Positions 6,997 to 15,170 of a stretch of 35,832 nt of DNA are shown in pieces; the first letter of the stretch is position 1; each line of letters starts with the position of its first letter. This DNA is from Candidatus Heimdallarchaeota archaeon (GTDB taxonomy: Archaea > Asgardarchaeota > Heimdallarchaeia > Heimdallarchaeales > Heimdallarchaeaceae). Position numbers and translations under genes: made by a program. The notes beneath the pieces were generated by a model, which saw only the letters and a list, made by a program, of their open reading frames with translations, searched no databases and was not told where the DNA came from. The stretch is taken from NCBI GenBank assembly GCA_021399345.1, contig JAAFKI010000196.1:1-35832 (forward strand), given 5' to 3'.

Positions 6997-8727
6997 ATGG
7001 TGGAAAACAACGGATTAATTGCACCTCATGGTGGAACATTAATTGATTTGATGATTACCGATGAGGTAAAACGTTATGACCTTGTCGAAAAAGCTAAAAC
7101 AATACCAAAATGGGAATTGGATGAACGTGGTCTTGCAGACTTAGAATGCATAGCAACAGGAGTATACTCTCCATTAACTGGTTTTGCTGTTGAAGCTAAT
7201 TATGAAAGTATTTTGAAGAGTATGAGACTCTCGACAGGTCTCATCTGGCCCATCCCAATAACTTTACAAGTTACAGAGGATTTTGCTACACAGCTTAAAG
7301 AAGGATCTGAAATCTCTTTGACTAAAGAAGATTCTCATTTAGCAATCTTGAGAATTTCTAGCATATATCGACCAGATAAAGCTGAAGAATCTAGAAAAGT
7401 TTATGGTACTGACGATAAAGCTCATCCTGGTGTAGTAGCTCTCTATGATGGTGGTCCTGTCTATCTTGGTGGAGACATTCAAGTCTTTGCAGATATTCCT
7501 CATACAGAATTCTTTGAGTATAGATTCACACCAAAAATGACTAGAAAGGTCTTCACAGAAAAAGGATGGAAAACAGTTGTTGCTTTCCAAACAAGAAATC
7601 CTATTCATCGAGCACATGAACATCTGCAAAAAGTAGCAATGGAATATGTTGATGGTCTGTTTGTCAACCCTCTTGTTGGAGCAACTAAAAGTGACGATAT
7701 TCCGTCTCATGTGAGAATGGAAACATACAATGTTATTTTGAACAATTATTATCCTAAAGACAGTGTGTTCTTAGGTGTTTATCCAGCTAATATGCGTTAT
7801 GCTGGTCCAAAAGAAGCTGTTCTTCATGCAATAAGTCGTCAGAACTATGGATGTAGTCACATGATTATTGGAAGAGATCATGCAGGTGTTGGAAAGTACT
7901 ATGGAACATATGATGCTCAACTAATATTCGATCAATTTGCTAAAGTTGAATTGTTAATTACTCCAATGAAGTTTGAACATGCCTTTTACTGTAAATTATG
8001 TGAGCAGATGGTAACTCAGAGAACTTGTCCTCATTCAAAAGAAGCACATGTTTTTCTTTCAGGTACTAAAGTTAGAGAAATGTTACAGAACAATGAAATG
8101 CTTCCAAGAGAGTTTACTCGTCCCGAAGTAGCAATGATTCTTATTGATTCTGTAAACGGCAATAGACGACAGATTCAACAGAAGGGTGTTTCAATGCTCT
8201 TTACTGGCTTATCAGGTTCTGGTAAAACAACCATCTCCAAAGCTCTTGCTGAAGAGTTAAAGAAACGAGGATATAAAGTTGAGAGACTTGATGCAGATAT
8301 TGTTCGTCAGAATCTTAGCAAAGGTTTAGGTTTCAGTAAAGAAGATAGAGATGAAAATATTAGAAGAGTTGGATTTGTATGTCATCTAATGAGTAGAAAC
8401 GGCGTCATCGCCATGATGGCTAATATCGCACCCTACGTCTCTGTTCGTGAAGAAATTCGACAGCGTATAGGTGATTTCATGGAGGTCTATGTCAATGCTT
8501 CTTTGGAAGCTTGTGAAGAACGAGACCTTAAGGGTTTATATGCTAAGGCCCGAGCTGGTGAGATCAAAGGTTTTACTGGAATCGACGATCCTTATGAAGA
8601 ACCTCAAGCTCCTGAAGTTATTTGCAATACAGATGATGAAACTGTTGAAGAGAGTGTCCAGAAAGTTCTAGATAAAATGGAAGAATTAGGTTATATTAAA
8701 CCAATTAAAATATTTGATCCTCTTTAA
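6997..8727 (+). CDS. sat-cysC: bifunctional PAPS synthetase: ATP sulfurylase fused to APS kinase
   Basis: The 576-residue protein converts sulfate and ATP to APS and then APS to PAPS. Residues 1-390 are ATP sulfurylase: QTRNPIHRAHE (198-208) and GRDHAG (292-297) are the nucleotide-binding motifs. C332, C335, C344 and H346 form the zinc site seen in many archaeal and thermophile sulfurylases. Residues about 395-576 are APS kinase with P-loop GLSGSGKTT (404-412), LDADIVRQNL (431-440) and FTGIDDPYEEP (526-536). Both halves look intact. The ATG follows cysQ by 1 base, with GAGGA at 6986-6990 as ribosome site. The fused kinase argues for PAPS production (sulfation or PAPS-dependent reduction) rather than dissimilatory use of APS. 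Confidence 0.93.
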   Translation: MVENNGLIAPHGGTLIDLMITDEVKRYDLVEKAKTIPKWELDERGLADLECIATGVYSPLTGFAVEANYESILKSMRLSTGLIWPIPITLQVTEDFATQLKEGSEISLTKEDSHLAILRISSIYRPDKAEESRKVYGTDDKAHPGVVALYDGGPVYLGGDIQVFADIPHTEFFEYRFTPKMTRKVFTEKGWKTVVAFQTRNPIHRAHEHLQKVAMEYVDGLFVNPLVGATKSDDIPSHVRMETYNVILNNYYPKDSVFLGVYPANMRYAGPKEAVLHAISRQNYGCSHMIIGRDHAGVGKYYGTYDAQLIFDQFAKVELLITPMKFEHAFYCKLCEQMVTQRTCPHSKEAHVFLSGTKVREMLQNNEMLPREFTRPEVAMILIDSVNGNRRQIQQKGVSMLFTGLSGSGKTTISKALAEELKKRGYKVERLDADIVRQNLSKGLGFSKEDRDENIRRVGFVCHLMSRNGVIAMMANIAPYVSVREEIRQRIGDFMEVYVNASLEACEERDLKGLYAKARAGEIKGFTGIDDPYEEPQAPEVICNTDDETVEESVQKVLDKMEELGYIKPIKIFDPL

Positions 8728-8734
8728 TCTAACT

Positions 8735-9133
8735 TCACTTTCTTTTTTCATTTTTCTCTTCATCTATGTATAGTTTCACTAGATCTCCAGAGATGTAATT
8801 TGAAAAATCCCTATATTTTTGTGGATCCTGATAAAACCCCCAGCTAGTTAATAGGATATTATCTATCCAATGGAATATTGTTGGTTGAAATTTTTCCATT
8901 AATCGTTGAATTTTCTCTTCTTCAATTTCAAAATCTTCATGAAAAATCAAAGCTATTCTATTTGTCAAATCTTGAGAAATTGACATTAATTTTTCTCTTC
9001 CTCTATACAAGCTCCATCCCTCAAGAATGACTGAATCAATCCATTCTACTATAATATCATGAATGCTTTCCCAAAGATTTATTGTTTCATATCTACTCGT
9101 CTGTTTCACCCTTCTAACTATTTTCCTCTTCAT
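8735..9133 (-). CDS. small helical protein with an internal tandem duplication, unknown function
   Basis: I do not recognise this 132-residue protein. It begins with a basic segment (MKRKIVRRVK) and consists of two copies of one motif. WIDSVILEGWSLY at 31-43 aligns with WIDNILLTSWGFY at 89-101, and ISQDL at 52-56 aligns with ISGDL at 114-118. Each unit, about 50-60 residues, is predicted helical with conserved tryptophans and an acidic end; there is no signal peptide or membrane segment. It is transcribed on the same strand as the AbrB-type gene 70 bases upstream and faces the end of the PAPS synthetase gene. A two-gene regulator-partner unit is possible, but nothing in the sequence reveals a biochemical role. 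Confidence 0.7.
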   Translation of the reverse strand: MKRKIVRRVKQTSRYETINLWESIHDIIVEWIDSVILEGWSLYRGREKLMSISQDLTNRIALIFHEDFEIEEEKIQRLMEKFQPTIFHWIDNILLTSWGFYQDPQKYRDFSNYISGDLVKLYIDEEKNEKRK

Positions 9134-9203
9134 TAGGATTAAGATTCTCTCAAACTTAGAAAGATCTGCATACCTACTGAATTAATCATAGACAGAGATG
9201 TAA

Positions 9204-9404
9204 TTATTTTGAAACTCCTTTTCGTTTCACTTGTGTCATCATTATTTTCCCATCTTCAAATAGTATCCATCTAAGTTTATCACCATTTTTTAAACCTAAT
9301 TCATCAACTATTTCCTTAGGAACTGTAGTTCTTCTCCTGCTTTCTCTTATTGTAATTGAAGTCTCTGTTACGTAAACTACTTCATCAATGTCTATCTGGG
9401 TCAT
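9204..9404 (-). CDS. AbrB/SpoVT-family swapped-hairpin DNA-binding protein
   Basis: This small regulator (66 residues from the ATG at 9404) has the AbrB/MazE pattern: a strand with TSITIRESRRRTTVPKEIVDELGLKNGDKLRW, split here as SITIRESRRRTTVPKE then IVDELGLKNGDKLRW, where the V-P-K-E-I turn and LGLKNGDKL are family hallmarks. These proteins dimerise and bind DNA through the hairpin. A TATA-like box lies at 9433-9426, giving a start of transcription at or next to the ATG, which favours 9404 over the TTG two codons upstream. It could control the divergently transcribed TauE/SafE gene at 9607 through the repeat-rich region between them, or act with the 132-residue protein downstream as an antitoxin-like pair. 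Confidence 0.82.
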   Translation of the reverse strand: MTQIDIDEVVYVTETSITIRESRRRTTVPKEIVDELGLKNGDKLRWILFEDGKIMMTQVKRKGVSK

Positions 9405-9425
9405 GTGCAAATGTACGAATTAGCG

Positions 9426-9433
9426 CATATAAG
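9426..9433 (-). promoter_or_regulatory. TATA-like box of the AbrB-family gene
   Basis: The minus strand reads CTTATATG preceded by an A-rich CAAAAT stretch like a BRE. The first base is 29 nt before the ATG at 9404, which predicts a leaderless transcript. Confidence 0.5.
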
Positions 9434-9470
9434 ATTTTGGTATTAAACCAACATATCCATGCCATACGTA

Positions 9471-9510
9471 AGTGTGAGATATACATGTATAACACACATA
9501 TCACACATAT
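9471..9510. promoter_or_regulatory. operator-like repeats between the AbrB gene and the exporter gene
   Basis: The region contains the 10-bp palindrome ATACATGTAT at 9481-9490, flanked on the left by GTGTGAGAT and on the right by two direct copies of CACACATA (9493-9500 and 9502-9509). The outer arms are roughly complementary (GTGTG against CACAC). It lies between divergent genes, about 100 bases before the exporter start. Binding of the AbrB protein or another dimeric regulator is inference. Confidence 0.4.
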
Positions 9511-9606
9511 TGTAGCCAATATAACATATTTAGACTTCCAAGGGCATTGGTTTTACACCAAACTTAAAAACATAAGCAATATTCCTCCTTTATGAGTTGA
9601 ACTTAG

Positions 9607-10506
9607 ATGGCAGATTTAGTTTCTTTTACTTTTGGATTCTATGTTCTTTTTGCAGTACTTGCACTAGTTTGTGAATATGTTGACTCTGCTTTGGGGGGTG
9701 GATATGGTACCATTCTCGTTCCTGTTCTTCTATCATTTAACGTAGACCTTGCTCTTATTGTACCTGCTGTTCTTTTCACAGAGATTTGGACAGGTTTCGG
9801 TTCTGCAGCTCTACATCACTATGTTGGAAATGTAGATTTTCATATTCGAGTTAGATCTAAAAACAAAGTTGAATCTAAAGAAAGTCTTACAGATGGAGGT
9901 GTAGTTTTAGATACAGCTAAAGAGAATATTAAGAATAAAAGGGAGAGGAGAATCGAAATTTCTAAAGATTTCAAGATTTCAGGTATCTTAGGGTTAAGTG
10001 GTATAGTTGGAGGTATTGCTGCTGCATTTTTAGCAATCACTATTAATGCAACCATCATAAAAACTTATGTTGGTGTTTTAGTTATAATTGTAGGTTTGTT
10101 AGTTTTTATGAAGTTAAAATGGAAATTCTCATGGTGGAAAATATCAGGAATAGGACTTTTAGCAGCTTTTAATAAAGGATTAAGTGGTGGGGGATACGGG
10201 CCCTTAATTAGCTCTGGTCAAATTATTGTTGACAGAGATCCTCGTAAGGCAGTAGCTTCTACTTCTCTTTCTGAAGGGGTTGTTTGTGTTGCAGCTCTAA
10301 TCATCTATTTTACGGCTAATGGTACTACACTTTCACCAAATTTTGGGTGGTTTGTCTTAGCTCTTCTCGTTGGAGCTCTTGCTTCAGTTCCATTAGCTGT
10401 ATTGACTGTGAAATATTTACCTATAAAAAAATTTCAACCTCTAATAGGATCTGTTACAATCCTTCTAGGAATATTCGTATTAGTTAAAACATACTTAGCT
10501 TTCTAA
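9607..10506 (+). CDS. TauE/SafE-family membrane transporter (putative sulfite/organosulfonate exporter)
   Basis: This 299-residue integral membrane protein belongs to the TauE/SafE (DUF81) family of anion exporters. The two half-repeats each begin with a glycine-rich signature: ALGGGYGTILVPVLL near residue 30 and FNKGLSGGGYGPLISSGQ near residue 190. About eight hydrophobic helices are visible. A charged cytoplasmic insert of about 40 residues (around 80-122, RSKNKVESKE to RRIEISKDF) separates the first helices from the rest and is longer than usual. It starts at an ATG; an A-rich stretch near 9561-9572 may hold the promoter. Its position after the sulfate-activation genes supports sulfite, sulfonate or sulfate as substrate, but the family also moves other anions. 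Confidence 0.85.
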   Translation: MADLVSFTFGFYVLFAVLALVCEYVDSALGGGYGTILVPVLLSFNVDLALIVPAVLFTEIWTGFGSAALHHYVGNVDFHIRVRSKNKVESKESLTDGGVVLDTAKENIKNKRERRIEISKDFKISGILGLSGIVGGIAAAFLAITINATIIKTYVGVLVIIVGLLVFMKLKWKFSWWKISGIGLLAAFNKGLSGGGYGPLISSGQIIVDRDPRKAVASTSLSEGVVCVAALIIYFTANGTTLSPNFGWFVLALLVGALASVPLAVLTVKYLPIKKFQPLIGSVTILLGIFVLVKTYLAF

Positions 10507-10514
10507 AATCTCAA

Positions 10515-10529
10515 GCTCTTTTGTAGAGC
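10515..10529. terminator. small hairpin between convergent genes
   Basis: GCTCT (10515-10519) and AGAGC (10525-10529) can form a 5-bp stem with a 5-nt loop, followed by a T-rich stretch. It lies in the 30-base gap between the convergent exporter genes, so it may help end both transcripts. The stem is short and the call tentative. Confidence 0.3.
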
Positions 10530-10536
10530 ATCTTTT

Positions 10537-11394
10537 CTAAACTAATATTGATACAAATATAAATATCGTAATGGTAAGTAACGTTATTCCAAGTATCCAA
10601 GAAACTTGTTTTCCTTTCATTTTACCCTTTAAGAAATTTCCAATCATAGCACCAAAAAACATTGTAACCGTTAACATAGCTAAAAGTCTCCAGTCTATAT
10701 TACCCAAGGACATATGTGTGATCCCCCCTACTAACGCTTTGATAACAATTATAAATAGAGAAGTACCAGATGCCAATAGTGGTGGAAGACCGAATGCTAA
10801 AATCATAAAGGGAGTTTGTATCCACCCTCCACTTATTCCAAGTAAACCTGACAACAAGCCAAAGAAGACACCACTAAAAAAAATTAGAGACACACTTATA
10901 TCATAAGATTTCTCACCATTTTGAATTTTCATTAGAGGTTTCATTTTTGTTATTTTTTTCCAAAAGGATTTTCGTTCAATACTTTCAGTTTTTTCATTTT
11001 CTTCAGTATCAGCCCTTTTGTCTTTAATTGAATGATATAACATCAAAAGACTGAGAATGAATGCGAGAACTCCCATGATAATTAAGACTGTTTGATCAGT
11101 CAAAAAATGGACAACAAATACACCTGAAATTGTTCCAGCTGAAGAAGGTATTGCAAAAAGAATTCCAAACTTGAAGTCTACTTCCTTTCTTCTAGCTGCT
11201 CCAATAGTACCAACCAATGCTGGAAGACAAAGTGCTGCAAGAACCGTTCCTACAGCAGTTTTTGTATCTATTGAAAAAATAAGTATTAAAGATGGAACCA
11301 ATATTACACCCCCTCCAAAACCCCCTATATTCCCTAATATTGCAACTCCTAGTGCTAACAGTCCTATCAACACTAGTTGAAGAACGATATCCAT
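10537..11394 (-). CDS. second TauE/SafE-family membrane transporter
   Basis: The protein has 285 residues from the ATG at 11394 (a TTG one codon upstream is less likely). It has the same two-repeat layout as its neighbour: GNIGGFGGGVILVPSLIL near residue 24 and GLLGISGGWIQTPFMILAFG near residue 184, with about eight helices and a charged central loop (residues about 120-155, KDKRADTEENEKTESIERK). The sequences of the two exporters differ much, so they are not a recent duplication. The genes converge and end 30 bases apart. An A/T-rich box lies at about 11416-11426 on the minus strand, consistent with a short or absent leader. The substrate is unproven; sulfite or a sulfonate is likely from context. 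Confidence 0.84.
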   Translation of the reverse strand: MDIVLQLVLIGLLALGVAILGNIGGFGGGVILVPSLILIFSIDTKTAVGTVLAALCLPALVGTIGAARRKEVDFKFGILFAIPSSAGTISGVFVVHFLTDQTVLIIMGVLAFILSLLMLYHSIKDKRADTEENEKTESIERKSFWKKITKMKPLMKIQNGEKSYDISVSLIFFSGVFFGLLSGLLGISGGWIQTPFMILAFGLPPLLASGTSLFIIVIKALVGGITHMSLGNIDWRLLAMLTVTMFFGAMIGNFLKGKMKGKQVSWILGITLLTITIFIFVSILV

Positions 11395-11448
11395 CAACTT
11401 GACTTGAAGAACTTGTTTTTAAACCTACTGCATGTACTTAAAAATAGC

Positions 11449-12966
11449 CTATTCTTTATCTTCAATCATCTTTTTCAGCCTTGTAACAACATTCTTTAGT
11501 GAATTGCTCCTAAAGAAGTATTCTGTATCAAATTCAATTTCTTTTATTTTCTTTATTTTCTTAACTAAATCATCTACATCTGAGAATTTTTCTGCTACTT
11601 TGGACTTTAGTAGATCTTCCATGTAATCGATTCCAAAATAATCAAAAAGCAAGGTTTTTACACCAAAGAAAAGTCCTTCAAATAGAGCAGTGGAGTTAAC
11701 ACCGACTTGTATTTCTGATTCTGCAAACAGCTCATACAAACCTTTTCCTTCATGGTCTACAACTTCGATTCCTGATTTAAGTAACCATGGAAATTCTTCC
11801 TTCCAGGTATTTACCTCATTAGGATGTAACTTGTAAATGACATTATAGTCTAGATTTTCCACTTTGTTTAATTCAACTGCAACCTTAGAAAGATGTATCC
11901 CAATCCATGGTTGAGAAATGAATACAATTTGCTTCTTCTTTTCTATTCCTTCATATTTTTTCCTTGAAATTTCAAGATCTGGAAACCCAACACTAAATAT
12001 TTTATCTTGTTCAATTGGATAAGTAATGTTCTCTTTCCAGTAATCTCCGAATGCAAAGATATAATCTGGGAAGGTTTTCTTTGTTCTATATTCTTCAAAG
12101 GAATAACCTACATGATATCTGGTTACAACGCCATGTTGTATCTCTACAACAGGAATTTCCTTTTCTTTGCATGCTTCGATGAAATTCTCTTTACCATAAC
12201 TACACACTATAAGAATCAGTTGAGGTTGCACCTTTTTCAAAATTTTTCGATAGTAAGGAAGGCTTCTTTTTCTTACAACTAGATTATTATGGACAATTTC
12301 CACCAAATCTATGGATCTTTTGAATCTAGAGTTAAATGCTTGAGATATTTTCCTCAAGTAAATAATTTCTTCATCTGTTAGAGTTACCTTAGCTATTTTG
12401 AGATATCTCTTTAAATCAACCATCAAATCTATGTATGTGAAATATCTTAGATTTTTAGTTTCAGCAGGGGTTCTGAAATTAAACTCAAAATCACCTTCAA
12501 TAGAAATTGAAGAGTAAATCATTCTGTTGATGATGTGATCAGTATAGATATCCCACCATTTACCATTTTCTTTCAACTTCCTTCTAGAACTACTCAAAAC
12601 AAGTATTGCTTGTTTTTTAGCTAATAACGGATTAAGATTGAATTGGAAGAAAACCTTGAGATAGTTGCGTATTTTCCTCAAATAAAAAACAAATTTTTTC
12701 CCTTTTTTCCTTTCTATTCTTCTTTTTCGTTTTATTTTCCCTTCCGCTAATTTGACTGTAATTGCTCTAAAAACTGCAAATCTAACCCTTTCCCAAAAGA
12801 AAACTCCATCTATTTTGGCGTTGAAGAGAGAATACTCATCTTCAAACTTTAGAAATTCTTCATAAACAGATTTGAGGGATAGGTCAGATTCACTCATTAC
12901 ATCCGATAAAATGACTGTAGAAAGGTTATAAAAGTATTCTGTCCTTATCCGCTCATAAAGTATCAT
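11449..12966 (-). CDS. GT-B-type surface polysaccharide glycosyl/polyol-phosphate transferase
   Basis: This soluble protein has up to 505 residues. The C-terminal half (about 245-500) has a GT-B layout with two motifs shared by capsule and CDP-glycerol-type transferases: VVEIQHGV (273-280) and YKLHPNE (378-384), followed by VGVNSTALFEGLFFG, the donor-binding turn. The N-terminal 230 residues are basic and helical. The reading frame overlaps the end of the asparagine-synthetase-like gene by 14 bases, so the two are probably co-expressed. The first 23 residues look unlike a protein start, and a perfect TATA box at 12935-12928 on the minus strand would start transcription just before a second ATG at 12897; that shorter form (482 residues) is quite possible. 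The exact sugar or polyol is unknown. Confidence 0.72.
   Translation of the reverse strand: MILYERIRTEYFYNLSTVILSDVMSESDLSLKSVYEEFLKFEDEYSLFNAKIDGVFFWERVRFAVFRAITVKLAEGKIKRKRRIERKKGKKFVFYLRKIRNYLKVFFQFNLNPLLAKKQAILVLSSSRRKLKENGKWWDIYTDHIINRMIYSSISIEGDFEFNFRTPAETKNLRYFTYIDLMVDLKRYLKIAKVTLTDEEIIYLRKISQAFNSRFKRSIDLVEIVHNNLVVRKRSLPYYRKILKKVQPQLILIVCSYGKENFIEACKEKEIPVVEIQHGVVTRYHVGYSFEEYRTKKTFPDYIFAFGDYWKENITYPIEQDKIFSVGFPDLEISRKKYEGIEKKKQIVFISQPWIGIHLSKVAVELNKVENLDYNVIYKLHPNEVNTWKEEFPWLLKSGIEVVDHEGKGLYELFAESEIQVGVNSTALFEGLFFGVKTLLFDYFGIDYMEDLLKSKVAEKFSDVDDLVKKIKKIKEIEFDTEYFFRSNSLKNVVTRLKKMIEDKE
12928..12935 (-). promoter_or_regulatory. internal TATA box before the second start of the GT-B transferase
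   Basis: The minus strand reads CTTTTATA, a full YTTWWANA match, with its first base 38 nt before the ATG at 12897. It lies inside the longer reading frame and would allow independent transcription of the transferase. Confidence 0.4.
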
Positions 12967-14833
12967 TGATTTCTTTCTTCAGATCATAAGTTTCGAAGAG
13001 AGTTTCTTGTTCAATCCTCATCTCTAGATTTTCACTTTCAAGAATAAATCTCTCTGGTTTATGGATTCCGTAGAATAATCTCATCATTATTTCTAAATCA
13101 ATGAATGCAGAGAGAAATAGTTCCAAATGACTCTTCCTGTTAAAAAGATCATCAAAAAGTTTTCTAACAACTTCTTTGTTCATTATGTTCCAAATGAAAC
13201 TATTTTCATCTGTAAGTAGCTTGTTAATGAATTTGTAATAAGATCCTTCTTTATCCATCCACATAAAAATTGGTGATGAAGATTTTGGAACAATTGAGAT
13301 ACCTATTTTCTTCTCGAGCCATCTTACAATTTTAAGTGTATTTTGAACTATTTTCAATCTTTTGAATTTTGATGAAGTTGTTCGCAATGATGCTACTTCT
13401 TCATTTAACACTCCCAAAACATCTAATTCAAAGTTTCTTTTTTCTCTAAGTTTAAATGGAACTTTGACATAAGTACTAAAGATTTGAGGATGATAAAATG
13501 GAAGAACCGTTGTTCCAAATACTTCAACTGTTTTAGGTCCTCCAACTGCATACTTTCTACCTCTAGTTAAAGCTAGAAAAGTTTCCGCTTTCATTCTTTC
13601 ATCATCTATTGGCCAGATGAGTTCAACATGTTTTTTCAGTTCTGGCATTATTATTCTCTTGAGAATATCCTTCTCTTTTACTGTTTTCTCAAAAACTTTA
13701 GGTGGAAAGAAATAGTTGTGTAATTGCATTGCTTTGAGTAAAGAATATGCAGAATCTTTCTTCAGATTCTTACTCTTTATAGCAGCGAAAAATTCTCCAC
13801 CTAATTGACCATCTCCAACATAACCATCTATGTAAAGGTTGTTTTCGCTTTCCACTTCTGATAAGAATGTAACTAACCTAGACGCTACTAGTGTAGATAC
13901 TCCTTCACAATACCACATATGTTTCAAAGAATCTTTGATTGTCTCCTCAGCATTGATTATCCTAACTATGTGTTCAATATTCAGAAGATTGGCAACTTTT
14001 CTTGCATTAGAAACATTTCCTCCACTTTCAGAATAATCAAAGGTTATTCCTCTGCATTTCTTTCTTAAACTATCCTCTACTGAAGTAAGTAATAATCTCG
14101 AATCCAATCCTCCTGATAAGAGAAAATAATTATTCTTATTTTGGTTATTGAACAGGATATTGAAGTATTTTTCAAATAATTTAGCCTGTTCTTCAACTAT
14201 TTTCTCATATGAATCTTCATCCATTTTTTCGTAGTTTGATGGAAATTCATACTTAACCTCACTATTTTCTAGAAATACCTTTTCGAGTTCAGAACCATCA
14301 AACTCATCAAGATTTAGAGTTATTGTTTTATTAAATGGTAGGAGTTTAATTTTCTTGAAGAATGTCTTCATTCCCAAGATACAATGTGAAAAAACATATT
14401 CCAACATAGCATCATAGTCAAGATGACTAAGCAATTCCTTTTCACATTGAAGAATGTACCTCATTTGAGAAGATAAGTAAAGATTACCATTAAAAGAAGC
14501 AAAGTAGATAAAATCTGTACCTAAAGGATCTGTAGAGATTACTAACTGTTTGGTTGTAGTGTTTATTTTGATATACGGTTGTATCTCTTCTGAAAAGAAT
14601 TCTCCTGATTCCGATTCTTTTGATAAATCAAGATGTTTCAGAATGTTTGGAGCAAAGAAATATTCAGAACCCTCTATTTCAAGTGTGTAGTTCTGATCAT
14701 CAAAATCACCAATTAGGAGCTGAATTCCGTCATCGTCAATGATCTTCTTGTGATTCATTAGACTAGGTAACAATTTAGATGTTTCTTTCAAATTCTTCTT
14801 TTCGGATGAAAGTATAAAAAGGAAATTAGTCAT
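12953..14833 (-). CDS. asparagine-synthetase-like amidotransferase lacking the glutaminase cysteine
   Basis: The 626-residue protein has the two-domain layout of AsnB. Residues about 1-190 resemble the Ntn glutaminase fold (DPLGTDFIYFA near 102), but there is no Cys-2: it begins MTNFLF instead of MCGI, so free glutamine cannot be used in the normal way. Residues about 205-460 form the ATP pyrophosphatase synthetase domain with FLLSGGLDSRLLL (237-249) and DGYVGDGQLGG (336-346), both intact. The enzyme should adenylate a carboxylate and attach an amine. In glycan clusters such AsnB-like proteins amidate uronic acids or join amines to sugars. It overlaps the following GT-B transferase gene, supporting that role. 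The start ATG lies about 30 nt after an AT-rich promoter-like stretch. Confidence 0.78.
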   Translation of the reverse strand: MTNFLFILSSEKKNLKETSKLLPSLMNHKKIIDDDGIQLLIGDFDDQNYTLEIEGSEYFFAPNILKHLDLSKESESGEFFSEEIQPYIKINTTTKQLVISTDPLGTDFIYFASFNGNLYLSSQMRYILQCEKELLSHLDYDAMLEYVFSHCILGMKTFFKKIKLLPFNKTITLNLDEFDGSELEKVFLENSEVKYEFPSNYEKMDEDSYEKIVEEQAKLFEKYFNILFNNQNKNNYFLLSGGLDSRLLLTSVEDSLRKKCRGITFDYSESGGNVSNARKVANLLNIEHIVRIINAEETIKDSLKHMWYCEGVSTLVASRLVTFLSEVESENNLYIDGYVGDGQLGGEFFAAIKSKNLKKDSAYSLLKAMQLHNYFFPPKVFEKTVKEKDILKRIIMPELKKHVELIWPIDDERMKAETFLALTRGRKYAVGGPKTVEVFGTTVLPFYHPQIFSTYVKVPFKLREKRNFELDVLGVLNEEVASLRTTSSKFKRLKIVQNTLKIVRWLEKKIGISIVPKSSSPIFMWMDKEGSYYKFINKLLTDENSFIWNIMNKEVVRKLFDDLFNRKSHLELFLSAFIDLEIMMRLFYGIHKPERFILESENLEMRIEQETLFETYDLKKEINDTL

Positions 14834-15064
14834 TACTGAGCTATTAATAGAATATTATTAAATGTTTTTGAAGAGAAAATAGAACGTCTCAAAATATCTT
14901 AAAAGTGAATTTAAAAAAGAAAGAATTGTTTTTGATTTTTATTTGCTCTGTTCTACAAATTCTTTTTTACTCAGAAGTATATTACAATAATTATCTTTTA
15001 TTTTCAATAGCTCAATAAAACCATTTTCTAGTCTCATCTTTCAAAATCTCTGTGAACATACTTA

Positions 15065-15168
15065 ATGTTTATTTTATTCTTTAATTTTTTTACAACACCT
15101 AGTGCTGCAGCTGATACTATTTCTTACTTAAACGCTGGGAGTGCTATTCCGCGTAAGATTCAAAGATA
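15065..15168 (+). pseudogene. possible C-terminal remnant of an IS200/IS605-type TnpB
   Basis: A 33-codon frame ends with TTPSAAADTISYLNAGSA then a basic IPRKIQR and TAG. This serine/alanine/glycine-rich, basic tail resembles the tails of archaeal TnpB proteins, and the local G+C from about 15095 to 15165 rises clearly above the surroundings, as in the tnpB at the window end. There is no zinc-finger or RuvC motif, so the call is weak. Confidence 0.22.
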
Positions 15169-15170
15169 GT

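Noticed and set aside
7339..7710. 123-codon minus-strand frame inside the PAPS synthetase gene
   Set aside because: It is a shadow of a strongly conserved coding region, with no promoter or motif.
9481..9510. CRISPR-like repeats from the CACACATA copies
   Set aside because: There are only two 8-bp copies 9 bases apart, with no spacers of regular length and no cas genes; no CRISPR array was seen anywhere in the window.
10571..10906. 111-codon plus-strand frame opposite the second exporter
   Set aside because: The opposite strand encodes a convincing membrane protein; this translation is proline- and lysine-rich without structure.
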